Shown here: in pieces, positions 1 to 6,314 of the stretch
How positions within the stretch are numbered: the stretch's first letter is position 1
How the letters are laid out: every line of letters starts with the position of its first letter
Assembly (NCBI GenBank): GCA_024762895.1
Contig: JANTGN010000075.1
Location: forward strand, 1 to 11,658
DNA: 11,658 nt
From: Thiotrichales bacterium
Lineage (GTDB): Bacteria > Pseudomonadota > Gammaproteobacteria > J044
Direction of reading: 5' to 3'
The notes under the pieces: generated by a model
Database searches by the model: none
Told to the model about the DNA's origin: nothing
The model's input: only the letters and a program-made list of their open reading frames with translations
Position numbers and translations under genes: made by a program

Positions 1-275
1 AGTAGATCACCCTGGGAGCCCTCGTAGATACGCTGATCCTGATGGATGGTGCTGGAGGCTATGCCCATCACCTTGCAGCATTTTCGGGCCGTTTCAATTG
101 CGCGCGTGGCAGGTGAACTGATGACGTAATCCGGCAGACAGTCCTGTTTTAATAGCCAGGTCCCTATGCGCTGGGAGGCCCGTTTTCCCCGGTCTTTGAG
201 AGGCCGTTCAAAATCCCGGACACCGGTGTCCCAGCGGGATTTACCATGGCGTAGTAAGAGTAGTTCTCTTTTCAT
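1..275 (-). CDS. SixA-like histidine phosphatase (3' end outside window)
   Basis: This is the N-terminal 91 residues of a histidine-phosphatase-superfamily protein; the rest lies beyond the left edge. The start is the ATG at 275-273, and the protein opens with a hydrophobic strand followed by the RHG signature (R9, H10, G11), where H10 would be the phosphorylated nucleophile. R58, in a SSPATRA segment, and E85, in a RIYEG segment, match the second phosphate-binding Arg and the acid residue. The 'RHGKSRWD...RPLKDRG' layout is that of COG2062 (SixA) rather than of phosphoglycerate mutases. E. coli SixA removes phosphate from phosphohistidine on signalling or PTS proteins. The gene follows the HprK-related gene by 45 bases on the same strand, so it is probably the distal gene of the same operon, though no strong ribosome binding site is visible. 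Family assignment is confident; the substrate is unknown. Because it is cut, I cannot see the second catalytic His. Confidence 0.85.
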   Translation of the reverse strand, partial: MKRELLLLRHGKSRWDTGVRDFERPLKDRGKRASQRIGTWLLKQDCLPDYVISSPATRAIETARKCCKVMGIASSTIHQDQRIYEGSQGDL

Positions 276-320
276 ACTCAGCCAGTGACCATCAGGGGAG
301 AATGGGTGCAGACCATCCCG

Positions 321-1430
321 TTATATAAGCAGTTCATCAATACACTGCCGAGTCAGGCGATCAAAGTCGATGCCACCGGTAACCTCATAAATGGCAACAG
401 ACTCCAGCTGATCCAGATAGGCCTGCTCATCAAAGCCCATCGTGTCCTGATAAAAATGGCCATCACTCATCTGATAGAAAGGCCCGGGTGATTTCATGAT
501 CGCAGCAAGCAGGTCGCGACGTTCCGATAGGTCAACCTGATCGATCGCCGGTGCGGTCGTTTGATCACGATGCCAGTTCAGGACCAGGAAGTGTTTGAGT
601 GGGGCGGAGCTATGTATTTTATTGGGCCCATAGACCTCATCGATCATGACATCGTATTTTTCCTCGAGTTCCCACAATTCCTGTTGAGGTAATTCCAGTA
701 GCGATTGTCTTTGTTGTTCAGGAATCAGCGAATGAAGCCTGGGGTTATGCACAATCGTTCCGGGATTCACGCGGGGAAGCTTCGGAATGCCCCGGGCCTG
801 AGTTCCCGCATGATCATGCAAGATGAACAGGCGGTCATTGGTCAGATAAGAGATGCCGTTCTGTTCCATCAGATGCAGCATCAGGGTGGACTTACCGCCT
901 CCAGAAAAACCCGCCATCCCGAGAGCGTTGCCCTTGTGAACCAGGCCTGCGGCATGACAGATTAGCCAGCCACGGTTTTGTAACCAGTTCATATACTGAG
1001 CATTGATGAAGTTGATCACCTGGTTGTCATACTCGATACAGGGACCGGCCGCGATCCGTTGTGATTCGCTTTGTAGAAACACCATGCCGGTCCGAACCTT
1101 GCGCACCAGACGGCCACCTGAAAAATCCAGATAACTATCTTTACGGCCTTTTTTTCCTGGTTCACGCTTCCAGTCGATATACGCTGGGTCGGCATCCAGT
1201 TGTGGCCGTTCGATGGCGATCACCTCAAGGTCACAGCGTAGCGGGGGTTCACTGGCCAGGCAATGATGAAAATATCGACTCAGGCCCTGTAAAAGCGGCT
1301 TTGAATTGGAGCGTAAATTGAGTGTACAACCATCGAGGTCCAGGGTGATGGAGTCATCCAGCAGGATTGCGTCACCGATGAGTAGGTCAATGGCGTCGTC
1401 GAGGGTCAGGGTTTCGGGGTTCATTGTCAC
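321..1430 (-). CDS. HPr kinase-related P-loop protein (HprK-related kinase B type)
   Basis: This 369-residue protein has about 150 N-terminal residues that I do not recognise, followed by a domain like the catalytic domain of HPr kinase/phosphorylase. Visible features are a conserved-type His in an ICHAAG segment (H159), a glycine-rich P-loop GFSGGGKST (174-182), an LTNDR strand with D199 where HprK has its acidic residues, and a GIPKLPRVNP segment (214-223) like the HprK loop after the nucleotide site. Bifunctional HprK phosphorylates Ser46 of HPr; the substrate here is unknown. From memory it resembles the NCBI family 'HprK-related kinase B' of the GAK system. The called start is a GTG at 1430 whose GTGA overlaps the stop of the upstream ATP-grasp gene; an ATG two codons later (1424) is an equally possible start. 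It lies between the ATP-grasp gene and the histidine phosphatase, which suggests a phosphorylation/dephosphorylation pair. No HPr gene is visible. Confidence 0.85.
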   Translation of the reverse strand: MTMNPETLTLDDAIDLLIGDAILLDDSITLDLDGCTLNLRSNSKPLLQGLSRYFHHCLASEPPLRCDLEVIAIERPQLDADPAYIDWKREPGKKGRKDSYLDFSGGRLVRKVRTGMVFLQSESQRIAAGPCIEYDNQVINFINAQYMNWLQNRGWLICHAAGLVHKGNALGMAGFSGGGKSTLMLHLMEQNGISYLTNDRLFILHDHAGTQARGIPKLPRVNPGTIVHNPRLHSLIPEQQRQSLLELPQQELWELEEKYDVMIDEVYGPNKIHSSAPLKHFLVLNWHRDQTTAPAIDQVDLSERRDLLAAIMKSPGPFYQMSDGHFYQDTMGFDEQAYLDQLESVAIYEVTGGIDFDRLTRQCIDELLI

Positions 1431-2314
1431 GTCAGCTCGTTCAGGGCGTATTCGACATAATGGGCTGCCGCATTGATACCAATGCCCTCGCGTGCACCAC
1501 GAAAGCCACCAAAGGCCGAGACTTCAAACACTACCGGGCCGGCATTAGAGAGGGCAACATCGACCGTCGTGAAGTCCATGTCAAAGGGTTGCTGCGCCTT
1601 ATGGGCCAGGTCGATGAGTTCCTGGCCGGGGCTGTAGGCCTGATAACGGCCACCACTATGGATGGTCGTATTCCAGGAACCGTCCTTTGATATTCGCGCA
1701 TAACAACCCAGATAATCTCCCCCCAGGAAAATCAGACCAAGGTCGCTGCCCTGAAGATCCAGTTTTTTCTGGATATACATCATGGGGTTCTCTGCCCTGA
1801 AGTTCTTAATCATTTGCTGTAATTTTTTGTGACCGAGGCTGGCATCCATCACGACCATGCCTCGAGCCTTGGTTGAGTACAGGGGTTTGAATATCGCTGA
1901 ACCGAATTGTTCCACTGTCTGCAATGCGGCATCGGTATCTTCGGTGATGCGCGTCTCTGGCATCGGGATACCAGCCCCGCGCAGGGTGACCGTACAGCTG
2001 AGCCTGTCGATCAGACGAATCATATGATCGGGTCTGCTGAATACACGTACCCCGGATTGTTCTGCGATACGAAGCAGTTCAAGCCGGTCCAGGGTATTGG
2101 GGCTGTACTGAGCTGTGATCTTTTTAACCATCAGGCCATCGAGCTGACACAGATCCTGGCCCTGATAATCGAGTCTTCCGGACAACAGGTCCAGTTCAAC
2201 CTGGCTCATATCTACCACGAGTCGAAAGCCTGTTTTTTCTTCTACGGTGTCGGCAAGCATCTCCGTTGACCACTTGCCTGGCAGGCCGACGACGCCAATT
2301 CTTGGATTAGACAA
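1427..2314 (-). CDS. RimK-type ATP-grasp ligase (GAK-system type)
   Basis: This 295-residue protein has the ATP-grasp fold used by ligases that activate a carboxylate as acyl-phosphate and join it to an amine or thiol. The pre-ATP-grasp part is residues 1-100. An IFKPLYSTKARGM segment (141-153) supplies the nucleotide-binding Lys and the flexible loop. The metal-binding end is FTTVDV (248-253, D252) and FEVSAFGG (263-270, E264); the position that is Asn in most ATP-grasp enzymes (E-V-N) is Ser here. The start is a TTG at 2314, which I favour because GGAG sits 7 bases upstream and the reading frame overlaps the end of the PhoU/kinase gene by 8 bases, implying translational coupling. From memory it resembles the NCBI 'GAK system ATP-grasp enzyme'. 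Neither the carboxylate nor the acceptor substrate can be inferred from the sequence. Fold assignment is strong, system name moderate. Confidence 0.85.
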   Translation of the reverse strand: MSNPRIGVVGLPGKWSTEMLADTVEEKTGFRLVVDMSQVELDLLSGRLDYQGQDLCQLDGLMVKKITAQYSPNTLDRLELLRIAEQSGVRVFSRPDHMIRLIDRLSCTVTLRGAGIPMPETRITEDTDAALQTVEQFGSAIFKPLYSTKARGMVVMDASLGHKKLQQMIKNFRAENPMMYIQKKLDLQGSDLGLIFLGGDYLGCYARISKDGSWNTTIHSGGRYQAYSPGQELIDLAHKAQQPFDMDFTTVDVALSNAGPVVFEVSAFGGFRGAREGIGINAAAHYVEYALNELT

Positions 2315-3941
2315 TGAATATCTCCTTGACGGGAGTCTGGAATTCCTTGACCCGTTTGGGGTCAGTTGCGAGTACCTGCTCTATCAGGAAACGCGATCGT
2401 TGAAACATCGCGCGAGCCAGTGATTTATCCAGTATAAAGCGGGTTGAGGTGGCAAAGGACCTGGCCAGACCAAGTGCAAGGCGAATCTCAAAGGTCTCGT
2501 CACCGGTTTTATGAGCGTAATTTCTGGCCATGCGGTAAAAGACGCGTGACACCTTCATAATTCTTCTGCGCAAGGTCCTGTCCAGGATCTGAAGACGGTA
2601 ATTGGAAACCATGAATACGGAGACATCCTGAACATAATCCATATAGCGTGATCGATGCAGGTCTATAAAGTTGATTCGCTGTTCATCCGGGTCGTAGATG
2701 ATATTGTCAAGATTGAAATCGCCATGGATGTAGACGGAAAAGGGGGCCTGCAGGCGTTTCTCATACTCAACGGCCTGGTTTAGCAGGGTATCAAAGGAGG
2801 GTATATTAAGATCTCCTATCCTGCAGTTACTCTTTCTGAATTCCGGATGAACTTCATAAGCGGCATCAAGACGATTGGAGAGTTGTTTCATGAAGCACGC
2901 CGAGACCGGTTTTTTGGTTCGTGTCTCCTGCCATACATCTTTCATGGTGTCGGCAAGATGGGTCAGGGTCTCTTTTACACGTTTCGGGGGTTCATGCAGT
3001 AGTATCTGTTCGAAGGTCTGGCCTGCCAGATGCTCAATCAGCAGGGCCGCGGATTCACCGCGCTTTTTATAAGAGAGGATCTTGGGTGCCAGGCCAGGAT
3101 AGATCTCATGCCAGCTTTCCACACCCTGCCTCTCTTCCTTGAGCTTGTGTTTCTCACCATCTTTATAGATCGCCAGATAGCTGTCTTCTTTCTGATCGGG
3201 TGCCGAGATGCCGGATATGGTGCTTCCCGAACGTGTCTGGGCGATGGATTCAATCTCAAGATCCTCATCGGCAACATCCAGGTCCTTGACCGAGGCCTTG
3301 ATCGAGTAAAACTGATCCATATTGACTACCTGGCCCAGGCTTGCCGAGATGATCGACTCACTGATGCTGAGTAAGGCATTCCCCATCTGGTCGATGCTGT
3401 GTGCAATAAACATGGCCGTGATCAGTTCATCGGTATGTTTTTTAGGCTTGAGTGAAGACATATAGTGACGCAGAAGTTTTTTATATTCCTCGTCAATCTT
3501 GCGTTCGGTGCGGCCAATCTTGAGGGCTATCTGGGTATCATTATCTTCGAGCGCTTTCTCAATCAGGCCGATGCCCTGAATGACTCTGTCCAGCAGTGGT
3601 GCAAACGATCGGGTTTCGAACTCCAGGTCCTCACCCAGGGTATGAACCTGCCTGGCACAATCCAGGCACAGTTCCGAGATGCGTTGCAGGTCGGTAGCGA
3701 TGAATTCGCTGGCGCGAAAAAGTCGTGTGTCCGGGTCATTTTCATTCTGGGTCGCCAGACGACTTAAGCAGCTTTCATGGATGTGGGATTTCAGGCCATT
3801 GGTGTAGCCGCTCTGAGTCACAAAGATCTTGATATTGAAAGATGGCTGTTCTTCGAGAAGTGACTTGAGGTTGTTAACCTGAGAACTTGTTTCGGTAATC
3901 AGAAAATGCAGATTGTCACGAACTGAGCTTGGCAGTGACAT
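2307..3941 (-). CDS. PhoU-like domain fused to aminoglycoside-phosphotransferase-like kinase
   Basis: This is a 544-residue two-part protein. Residues about 1-225 are all-helical and PhoU-like, with an acidic helix around D105-T110 (LGEDLEFET) and a long amphipathic region near 140-205. A low-complexity linker rich in Ser, Gly and Asp (about 232-252) leads to a protein-kinase-like domain of the APH/choline-kinase type. This has the hinge-like LLIEHLAG (300-307), the Brenner motif HGDFNLDN (H406, D408, N413) and the metal-binding Asp in FIDLHRSRYMD (D427). The kinase motifs look intact, so it should transfer phosphate from ATP to a small molecule or protein. A drug-resistance role is unlikely given the fusion and the operon. 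It begins 2 bases after the Nudix stop and overlaps the ATP-grasp start. The kinase call is firm; the PhoU call is moderate because that family is defined more by helix pattern than by sharp motifs. Confidence 0.82.
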   Translation of the reverse strand: MSLPSSVRDNLHFLITETSSQVNNLKSLLEEQPSFNIKIFVTQSGYTNGLKSHIHESCLSRLATQNENDPDTRLFRASEFIATDLQRISELCLDCARQVHTLGEDLEFETRSFAPLLDRVIQGIGLIEKALEDNDTQIALKIGRTERKIDEEYKKLLRHYMSSLKPKKHTDELITAMFIAHSIDQMGNALLSISESIISASLGQVVNMDQFYSIKASVKDLDVADEDLEIESIAQTRSGSTISGISAPDQKEDSYLAIYKDGEKHKLKEERQGVESWHEIYPGLAPKILSYKKRGESAALLIEHLAGQTFEQILLHEPPKRVKETLTHLADTMKDVWQETRTKKPVSACFMKQLSNRLDAAYEVHPEFRKSNCRIGDLNIPSFDTLLNQAVEYEKRLQAPFSVYIHGDFNLDNIIYDPDEQRINFIDLHRSRYMDYVQDVSVFMVSNYRLQILDRTLRRRIMKVSRVFYRMARNYAHKTGDETFEIRLALGLARSFATSTRFILDKSLARAMFQRSRFLIEQVLATDPKRVKEFQTPVKEIFIV

Positions 3942-3943
3942 GA

Positions 3944-4414
3944 TTAATCCAGCGTTCCGATATATGTTTCTGACTGTCCAGTGCGCATCGATTGCAGCAG
4001 GACTGACAGTGATTCCGGGTACAGGATTTTATCCTCGATCTCATCCAGGTTTAACCAGGTGACTTCGACCTGATGCTTGTCAGGGTGAAAGCCGCTCTCT
4101 GGTACATAGTCGGAAGGGACGGAGCATTCGAAATAAAATTCAACATGCTGTCGTATACTCGGGGGGTTGCTGTCTCGGTGTTTGAAAAAATCGCTAATAT
4201 GTCGCAGGGCCTTGATGTCGACCTCGGTACTGATCTCTTCCAGGCATTCACGCTGCAGGGCCTGAGCCAGTGTTTCACCAATATTCTGGCCACCTCCAGG
4301 CAGCGCGAATCGCTCGGGTTTGCCGCCGCCGATTTTTCTTAGCATGAGGATCTGGTTGTCGCGGAATATTACCGCACGGACTGCGTTTCGTATCTGGGGA
4401 AGCAATTCTGCCAT
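3944..4414 (-). CDS. Nudix hydrolase
   Basis: This 156-residue protein has a clear Nudix box. G41, then E47 six residues on, then R55-E56 and E59-E60 fit Gx5Ex7REUxEE, but the Gly that usually follows (x-G-U) is Ser62. The preceding FALPGGG segment is the typical lead-in strand. Nudix enzymes hydrolyse nucleoside diphosphates linked to another moiety; the members closest in layout act on ADP-ribose or sugar nucleotides, or are house-cleaning enzymes, and the sequence does not decide which. It is the first gene of the five-gene minus-strand cassette and is followed after 2 bases by the PhoU/kinase gene. The ATG at 4414 is preceded by only a weak CAGG-like ribosome binding site, and I see no good promoter in the roughly 50 bases between it and the upstream terminators. 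Confidence 0.9.
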   Translation of the reverse strand: MAELLPQIRNAVRAVIFRDNQILMLRKIGGGKPERFALPGGGQNIGETLAQALQRECLEEISTEVDIKALRHISDFFKHRDSNPPSIRQHVEFYFECSVPSDYVPESGFHPDKHQVEVTWLNLDEIEDKILYPESLSVLLQSMRTGQSETYIGTLD

Positions 4415-4442
4415 GGGGCCTGAGGGAACTTCAATCTGAAGC

Positions 4443-4460
4443 CTCTACCTTAGCGTAGAG
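4443..4460 (-). other. small hairpin in Nudix leader
   Basis: A perfect 6-base inverted repeat, CTCTAC/GTAGAG, with a 6-base loop lies between the second terminator and the Nudix start. There is no T-tract after it on either strand, so it is not a terminator. It could be a leader structure, an operator or chance. Confidence 0.4.
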
Positions 4461-4463
4461 ACC

Positions 4464-4496
4464 AAAAAAACACCAGCCGCTTAAGGGGCTGGTGTT
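4464..4496 (-). terminator. rho-independent terminator, second of a tandem pair
   Basis: Read on the minus strand, a perfect stem of at least 8 bases (CACCAGCC/GGCTGGTG, 4471-4478 with 4487-4494, extendable by two A:T pairs) with an 8-base loop is followed directly by seven T residues (4470-4464). There is no T-tract on the plus-strand side, so it acts on minus-strand transcription leaving the CDGSH gene. Confidence 0.88.
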
Positions 4497-4507
4497 CTCG
4501 ATTGATC

Positions 4508-4538
4508 AAAAAAACTTTGTAACATTTCTGTCACAAAG
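4508..4538 (-). terminator. rho-independent terminator, first of a tandem pair
   Basis: Read on the minus strand, CTTTGTGAC pairs with GTTACAAAG (9 pairs including one G:T, 6-base loop) and is followed at once by seven T residues (4514-4508). It begins 5 bases beyond the CDGSH stop codon. The stem is AT-rich and so weaker than the GC-rich second terminator 12 bases further on. Confidence 0.8.
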
Positions 4539-4543
4539 CCGGC

Positions 4544-4786
4544 TTAGAGATCGTTATGGGTACCATCACAGAAGGGTGCATTTTTACTGTGCTTGCAGCC
4601 ACATAGATAGACCGTCTCATCCTTGTCTGCGGTAAAGGCCTGGGGTTCTATGCTGGTCCCATTATGTGAGCCGTCACAGAAGGGTTGAGTCTTGCTGCGG
4701 CCACAGGCACACCAGTAATAGGTCTCTCCTTCTTTTACATCGATAGCATAAGGGGCTTTCTGGGCAATTACTGCTTCTTCACTCAT
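4544..4786 (-). CDS. tandem CDGSH iron-sulfur domain protein
   Basis: This 80-residue protein carries two copies of the CDGSH motif (CxCx2[ST]x3PxCDG[ST]H). The first has C26, C28, C37 and H41; the second has C62, C64, C73 and H77. Each would hold a 2Fe-2S cluster with three Cys and one His ligand, as in the two-domain Miner2/MiNT class of mitoNEET relatives. There is no signal peptide or membrane segment, so it should be a soluble cytoplasmic redox or cluster-transfer protein. The start at 4786 has a good GGAGAG ribosome binding site 6 bases upstream. It is 36 bases after yqjG and last in the yqjF-yqjG operon, which points to a role with quinone or glutathione redox chemistry. Two terminators follow its stop. 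The exact function is unknown. Confidence 0.93.
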   Translation of the reverse strand: MSEEAVIAQKAPYAIDVKEGETYYWCACGRSKTQPFCDGSHNGTSIEPQAFTADKDETVYLCGCKHSKNAPFCDGTHNDL

Positions 4787-4822
4787 TTGATACTCTCCAG
4801 TGTCTCAGGTAGAGGCTTTATC

Positions 4823-5764
4823 CTACCCGGTTATAAGATCTCGTTGATGAGGTTCATTGAAATTAATATCCGGCCCTACGGGAACAATACCCGTGGGGTT
4901 GATACTGTCATGACTACCATAATAATGGGTTTTGATATGGTCCATGTTCACGGTTTCTGCGATACCAGGTATCTGGTAAAGGTCACGCGTGTAGGCCCAG
5001 AGCCCAGGGTAATCCACCAGGCGTTTTTTATTACATTTAAAATGCCCCACATAGACCGGGTCAAATCTGACCAGGGTCGGGAATAATCGCCAGTCGGCTT
5101 CAGTGATTTCATCACCCATCAGATAACGGTGCGTGGTCAGTCTTTGCTCCAGCAGGTCCAGGGTGTCGAATAATTGTTTGAAGGCCTTTTCATAGGCCTT
5201 TTGCTGTGTAGCAAAACCAGTACGGTAGACACCATTATTGATGTTGTCATAAATGATGGCATTGACCTCATCGATATCGGCTCTGAGGGGTTCAGGATAG
5301 AAATCTACCTCGTCTTTTCCCCATTGATCAAAGGCCGTATTCAACATGCGTATGATCTCGGAGGATTCATTATTCACGATGGTCTGTTCCTGCTTATCCC
5401 AGAGCAGGGGAACGGTCACAACTCCGTCAAACATGGGATCAGCCATCTGGTAGACCTCGTAGAGTGCCTTGGTATGATTGGCCTTGTCTTCGGTTGCTCC
5501 CGGATATTCACCGAATACCCAACTTATATCGGGCATCAGGGGGTGTACGACCGAGACATCGATGATGTCCTCAAGCCCCTTGAGTTTGCGATATATCAGT
5601 GTCCTGTGTGCCCAGGGACAGGCATAAGAGACATACAGGTGATAGCGCCCGGGCTCTGCCCTGAAGCCGGCTTCACCCGTTGGACCGGCTGATCCGTCCG
5701 GTGTGACCCAGTGACGGAATCGTGATTCCCAGCGGATGAATTCACCTTGAGCATTGTTGTTCAT
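4823..5764 (-). CDS. yqjG: glutathionyl-hydroquinone reductase (YqjG/ECM4 family)
   Basis: This 313-residue protein belongs to the Xi-class glutathione transferases, which reduce glutathionyl-hydroquinones to hydroquinones, releasing glutathione disulfide. The thioredoxin-like N-terminal domain has the catalytic Cys49 in YACPWAHR. The C-terminal helical domain ends with family-typical segments (GHFKCNKK, a PGIAETV segment, HIKTHYYGSH and NPTGIVP). The length is close to E. coli YqjG (about 328 residues). It is cytoplasmic. It follows the DoxX gene by 52 bases and precedes the CDGSH gene by 36, so the three are likely cotranscribed; E. coli likewise has yqjF next to yqjG. The ATG at 5764 has a GAG-containing leader, though the spacing is not ideal. 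Assignment is strong; the physiological quinone is unknown. Confidence 0.95.
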   Translation of the reverse strand: MNNNAQGEFIRWESRFRHWVTPDGSAGPTGEAGFRAEPGRYHLYVSYACPWAHRTLIYRKLKGLEDIIDVSVVHPLMPDISWVFGEYPGATEDKANHTKALYEVYQMADPMFDGVVTVPLLWDKQEQTIVNNESSEIIRMLNTAFDQWGKDEVDFYPEPLRADIDEVNAIIYDNINNGVYRTGFATQQKAYEKAFKQLFDTLDLLEQRLTTHRYLMGDEITEADWRLFPTLVRFDPVYVGHFKCNKKRLVDYPGLWAYTRDLYQIPGIAETVNMDHIKTHYYGSHDSINPTGIVPVGPDINFNEPHQRDLITG

Positions 5765-5816
5765 AATCTCAATTACCTGAAATGAATGGTCTTTATGGAT
5801 TCTCAGGGGGTGACGG

Positions 5817-6209
5817 TTACCTTGAGTGGGCCGTCAGCCGCCAGTGATCAATACTGATCGTTTGTCGGATATCCTGAGCTGACAGTGCCAGCAGCCCACC
5901 CGCTATGGCGATGTTTTTCATGAACATGATCATTTGTATCTGATCACTGAAATTGACGTGGAAGATTAGCGCTGTGACCACTGTAAAGCCGGCCAGCGAC
6001 AGGGCTATATAACGGATTTGCCATCCCAGTAAGAGGGCGAGTCCACCACCAGTTTCCAGAATAATGACCAGAGGCAGGAGCACGCCGGGTACGCCCATGG
6101 CCTCCATATAGGCCTGGGTACCCTCATAACCCATGATTTTATTGAGTCCTGCCGGTAGAAATAGCACTGCTATCAGTACGCGCGCCGCGAGGTTGCCGTA
6201 TTTTTCCAT
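5817..6209 (-). CDS. yqjF: DoxX family inner-membrane protein (YqjF-like)
   Basis: This is a 130-residue integral membrane protein with four likely transmembrane helices at about residues 7-24, 40-62, 66-84 and 94-110. An early LPAGLNKIMG segment and the LETGGGLALLLGW stretch in helix 2 are typical of the DoxX/YphA-type family. Family members are linked to quinone-dependent or sulfur/oxidative-stress redox chemistry, but the biochemical role of YqjF itself is unsettled. In E. coli yqjF is induced by nitroaromatic breakdown products through the LysR regulator YhaJ. Here the gene is likewise next to yqjG and divergent from a LysR gene. AAGG lies 8 bases before the ATG at 6209. It is the first gene of the minus-strand operon. 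Confidence 0.9.
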   Translation of the reverse strand: MEKYGNLAARVLIAVLFLPAGLNKIMGYEGTQAYMEAMGVPGVLLPLVIILETGGGLALLLGWQIRYIALSLAGFTVVTALIFHVNFSDQIQMIMFMKNIAIAGGLLALSAQDIRQTISIDHWRLTAHSR

Positions 6210-6244
6210 GGTCGATGCCTTGTAATGGATGGGTCTTGAAGAGG

Positions 6245-6250
6245 AGTATA
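6245..6250 (-). promoter_or_regulatory. possible -10 box for the yqjF operon
   Basis: The minus strand reads TATACT here, 35 bases upstream of the yqjF start. No good -35 element sits at 16-18 bases upstream (the best is a T-run), which is common at activator-dependent LysR-controlled promoters. This is a motif match only. Confidence 0.35.
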
Positions 6251-6270
6251 GGTAGAATAATTAAATTAAA

Positions 6271-6288
6271 AAGCGCAAAATATCGCTT
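6271..6288. promoter_or_regulatory. inverted repeat, candidate LysR operator
   Basis: AAGCG-N8-CGCTT, with perfect 5-base arms, lies in the middle of the 105-base AT-rich region between the divergent yqjF and LysR genes. It sits 21 bases upstream of the candidate yqjF -10 box, which suits an activator site. It is not the canonical T-N11-A spacing, so assignment to the adjacent regulator is a guess from position. Confidence 0.4.
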
Positions 6289-6314
6289 AATATGATCGAA
6301 AAAATAGATATATT

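Noticed and set aside
3030..3374. 114-codon plus-strand open frame opposite the PhoU/kinase gene
   Set aside because: The opposite strand is a confirmed kinase-type coding region; no motif supports this frame.
2307..3941. Aminoglycoside resistance gene
   Set aside because: Only the general APH fold is shared. Fusion to a PhoU-like domain and the operon setting argue against drug resistance, and there are no mobile-element signs.
5174..5692. 172-codon open frame on the plus strand opposite yqjG
   Set aside because: It lies wholly inside the strongly recognisable yqjG frame, has no ribosome binding site or domain, and looks like a shadow frame.
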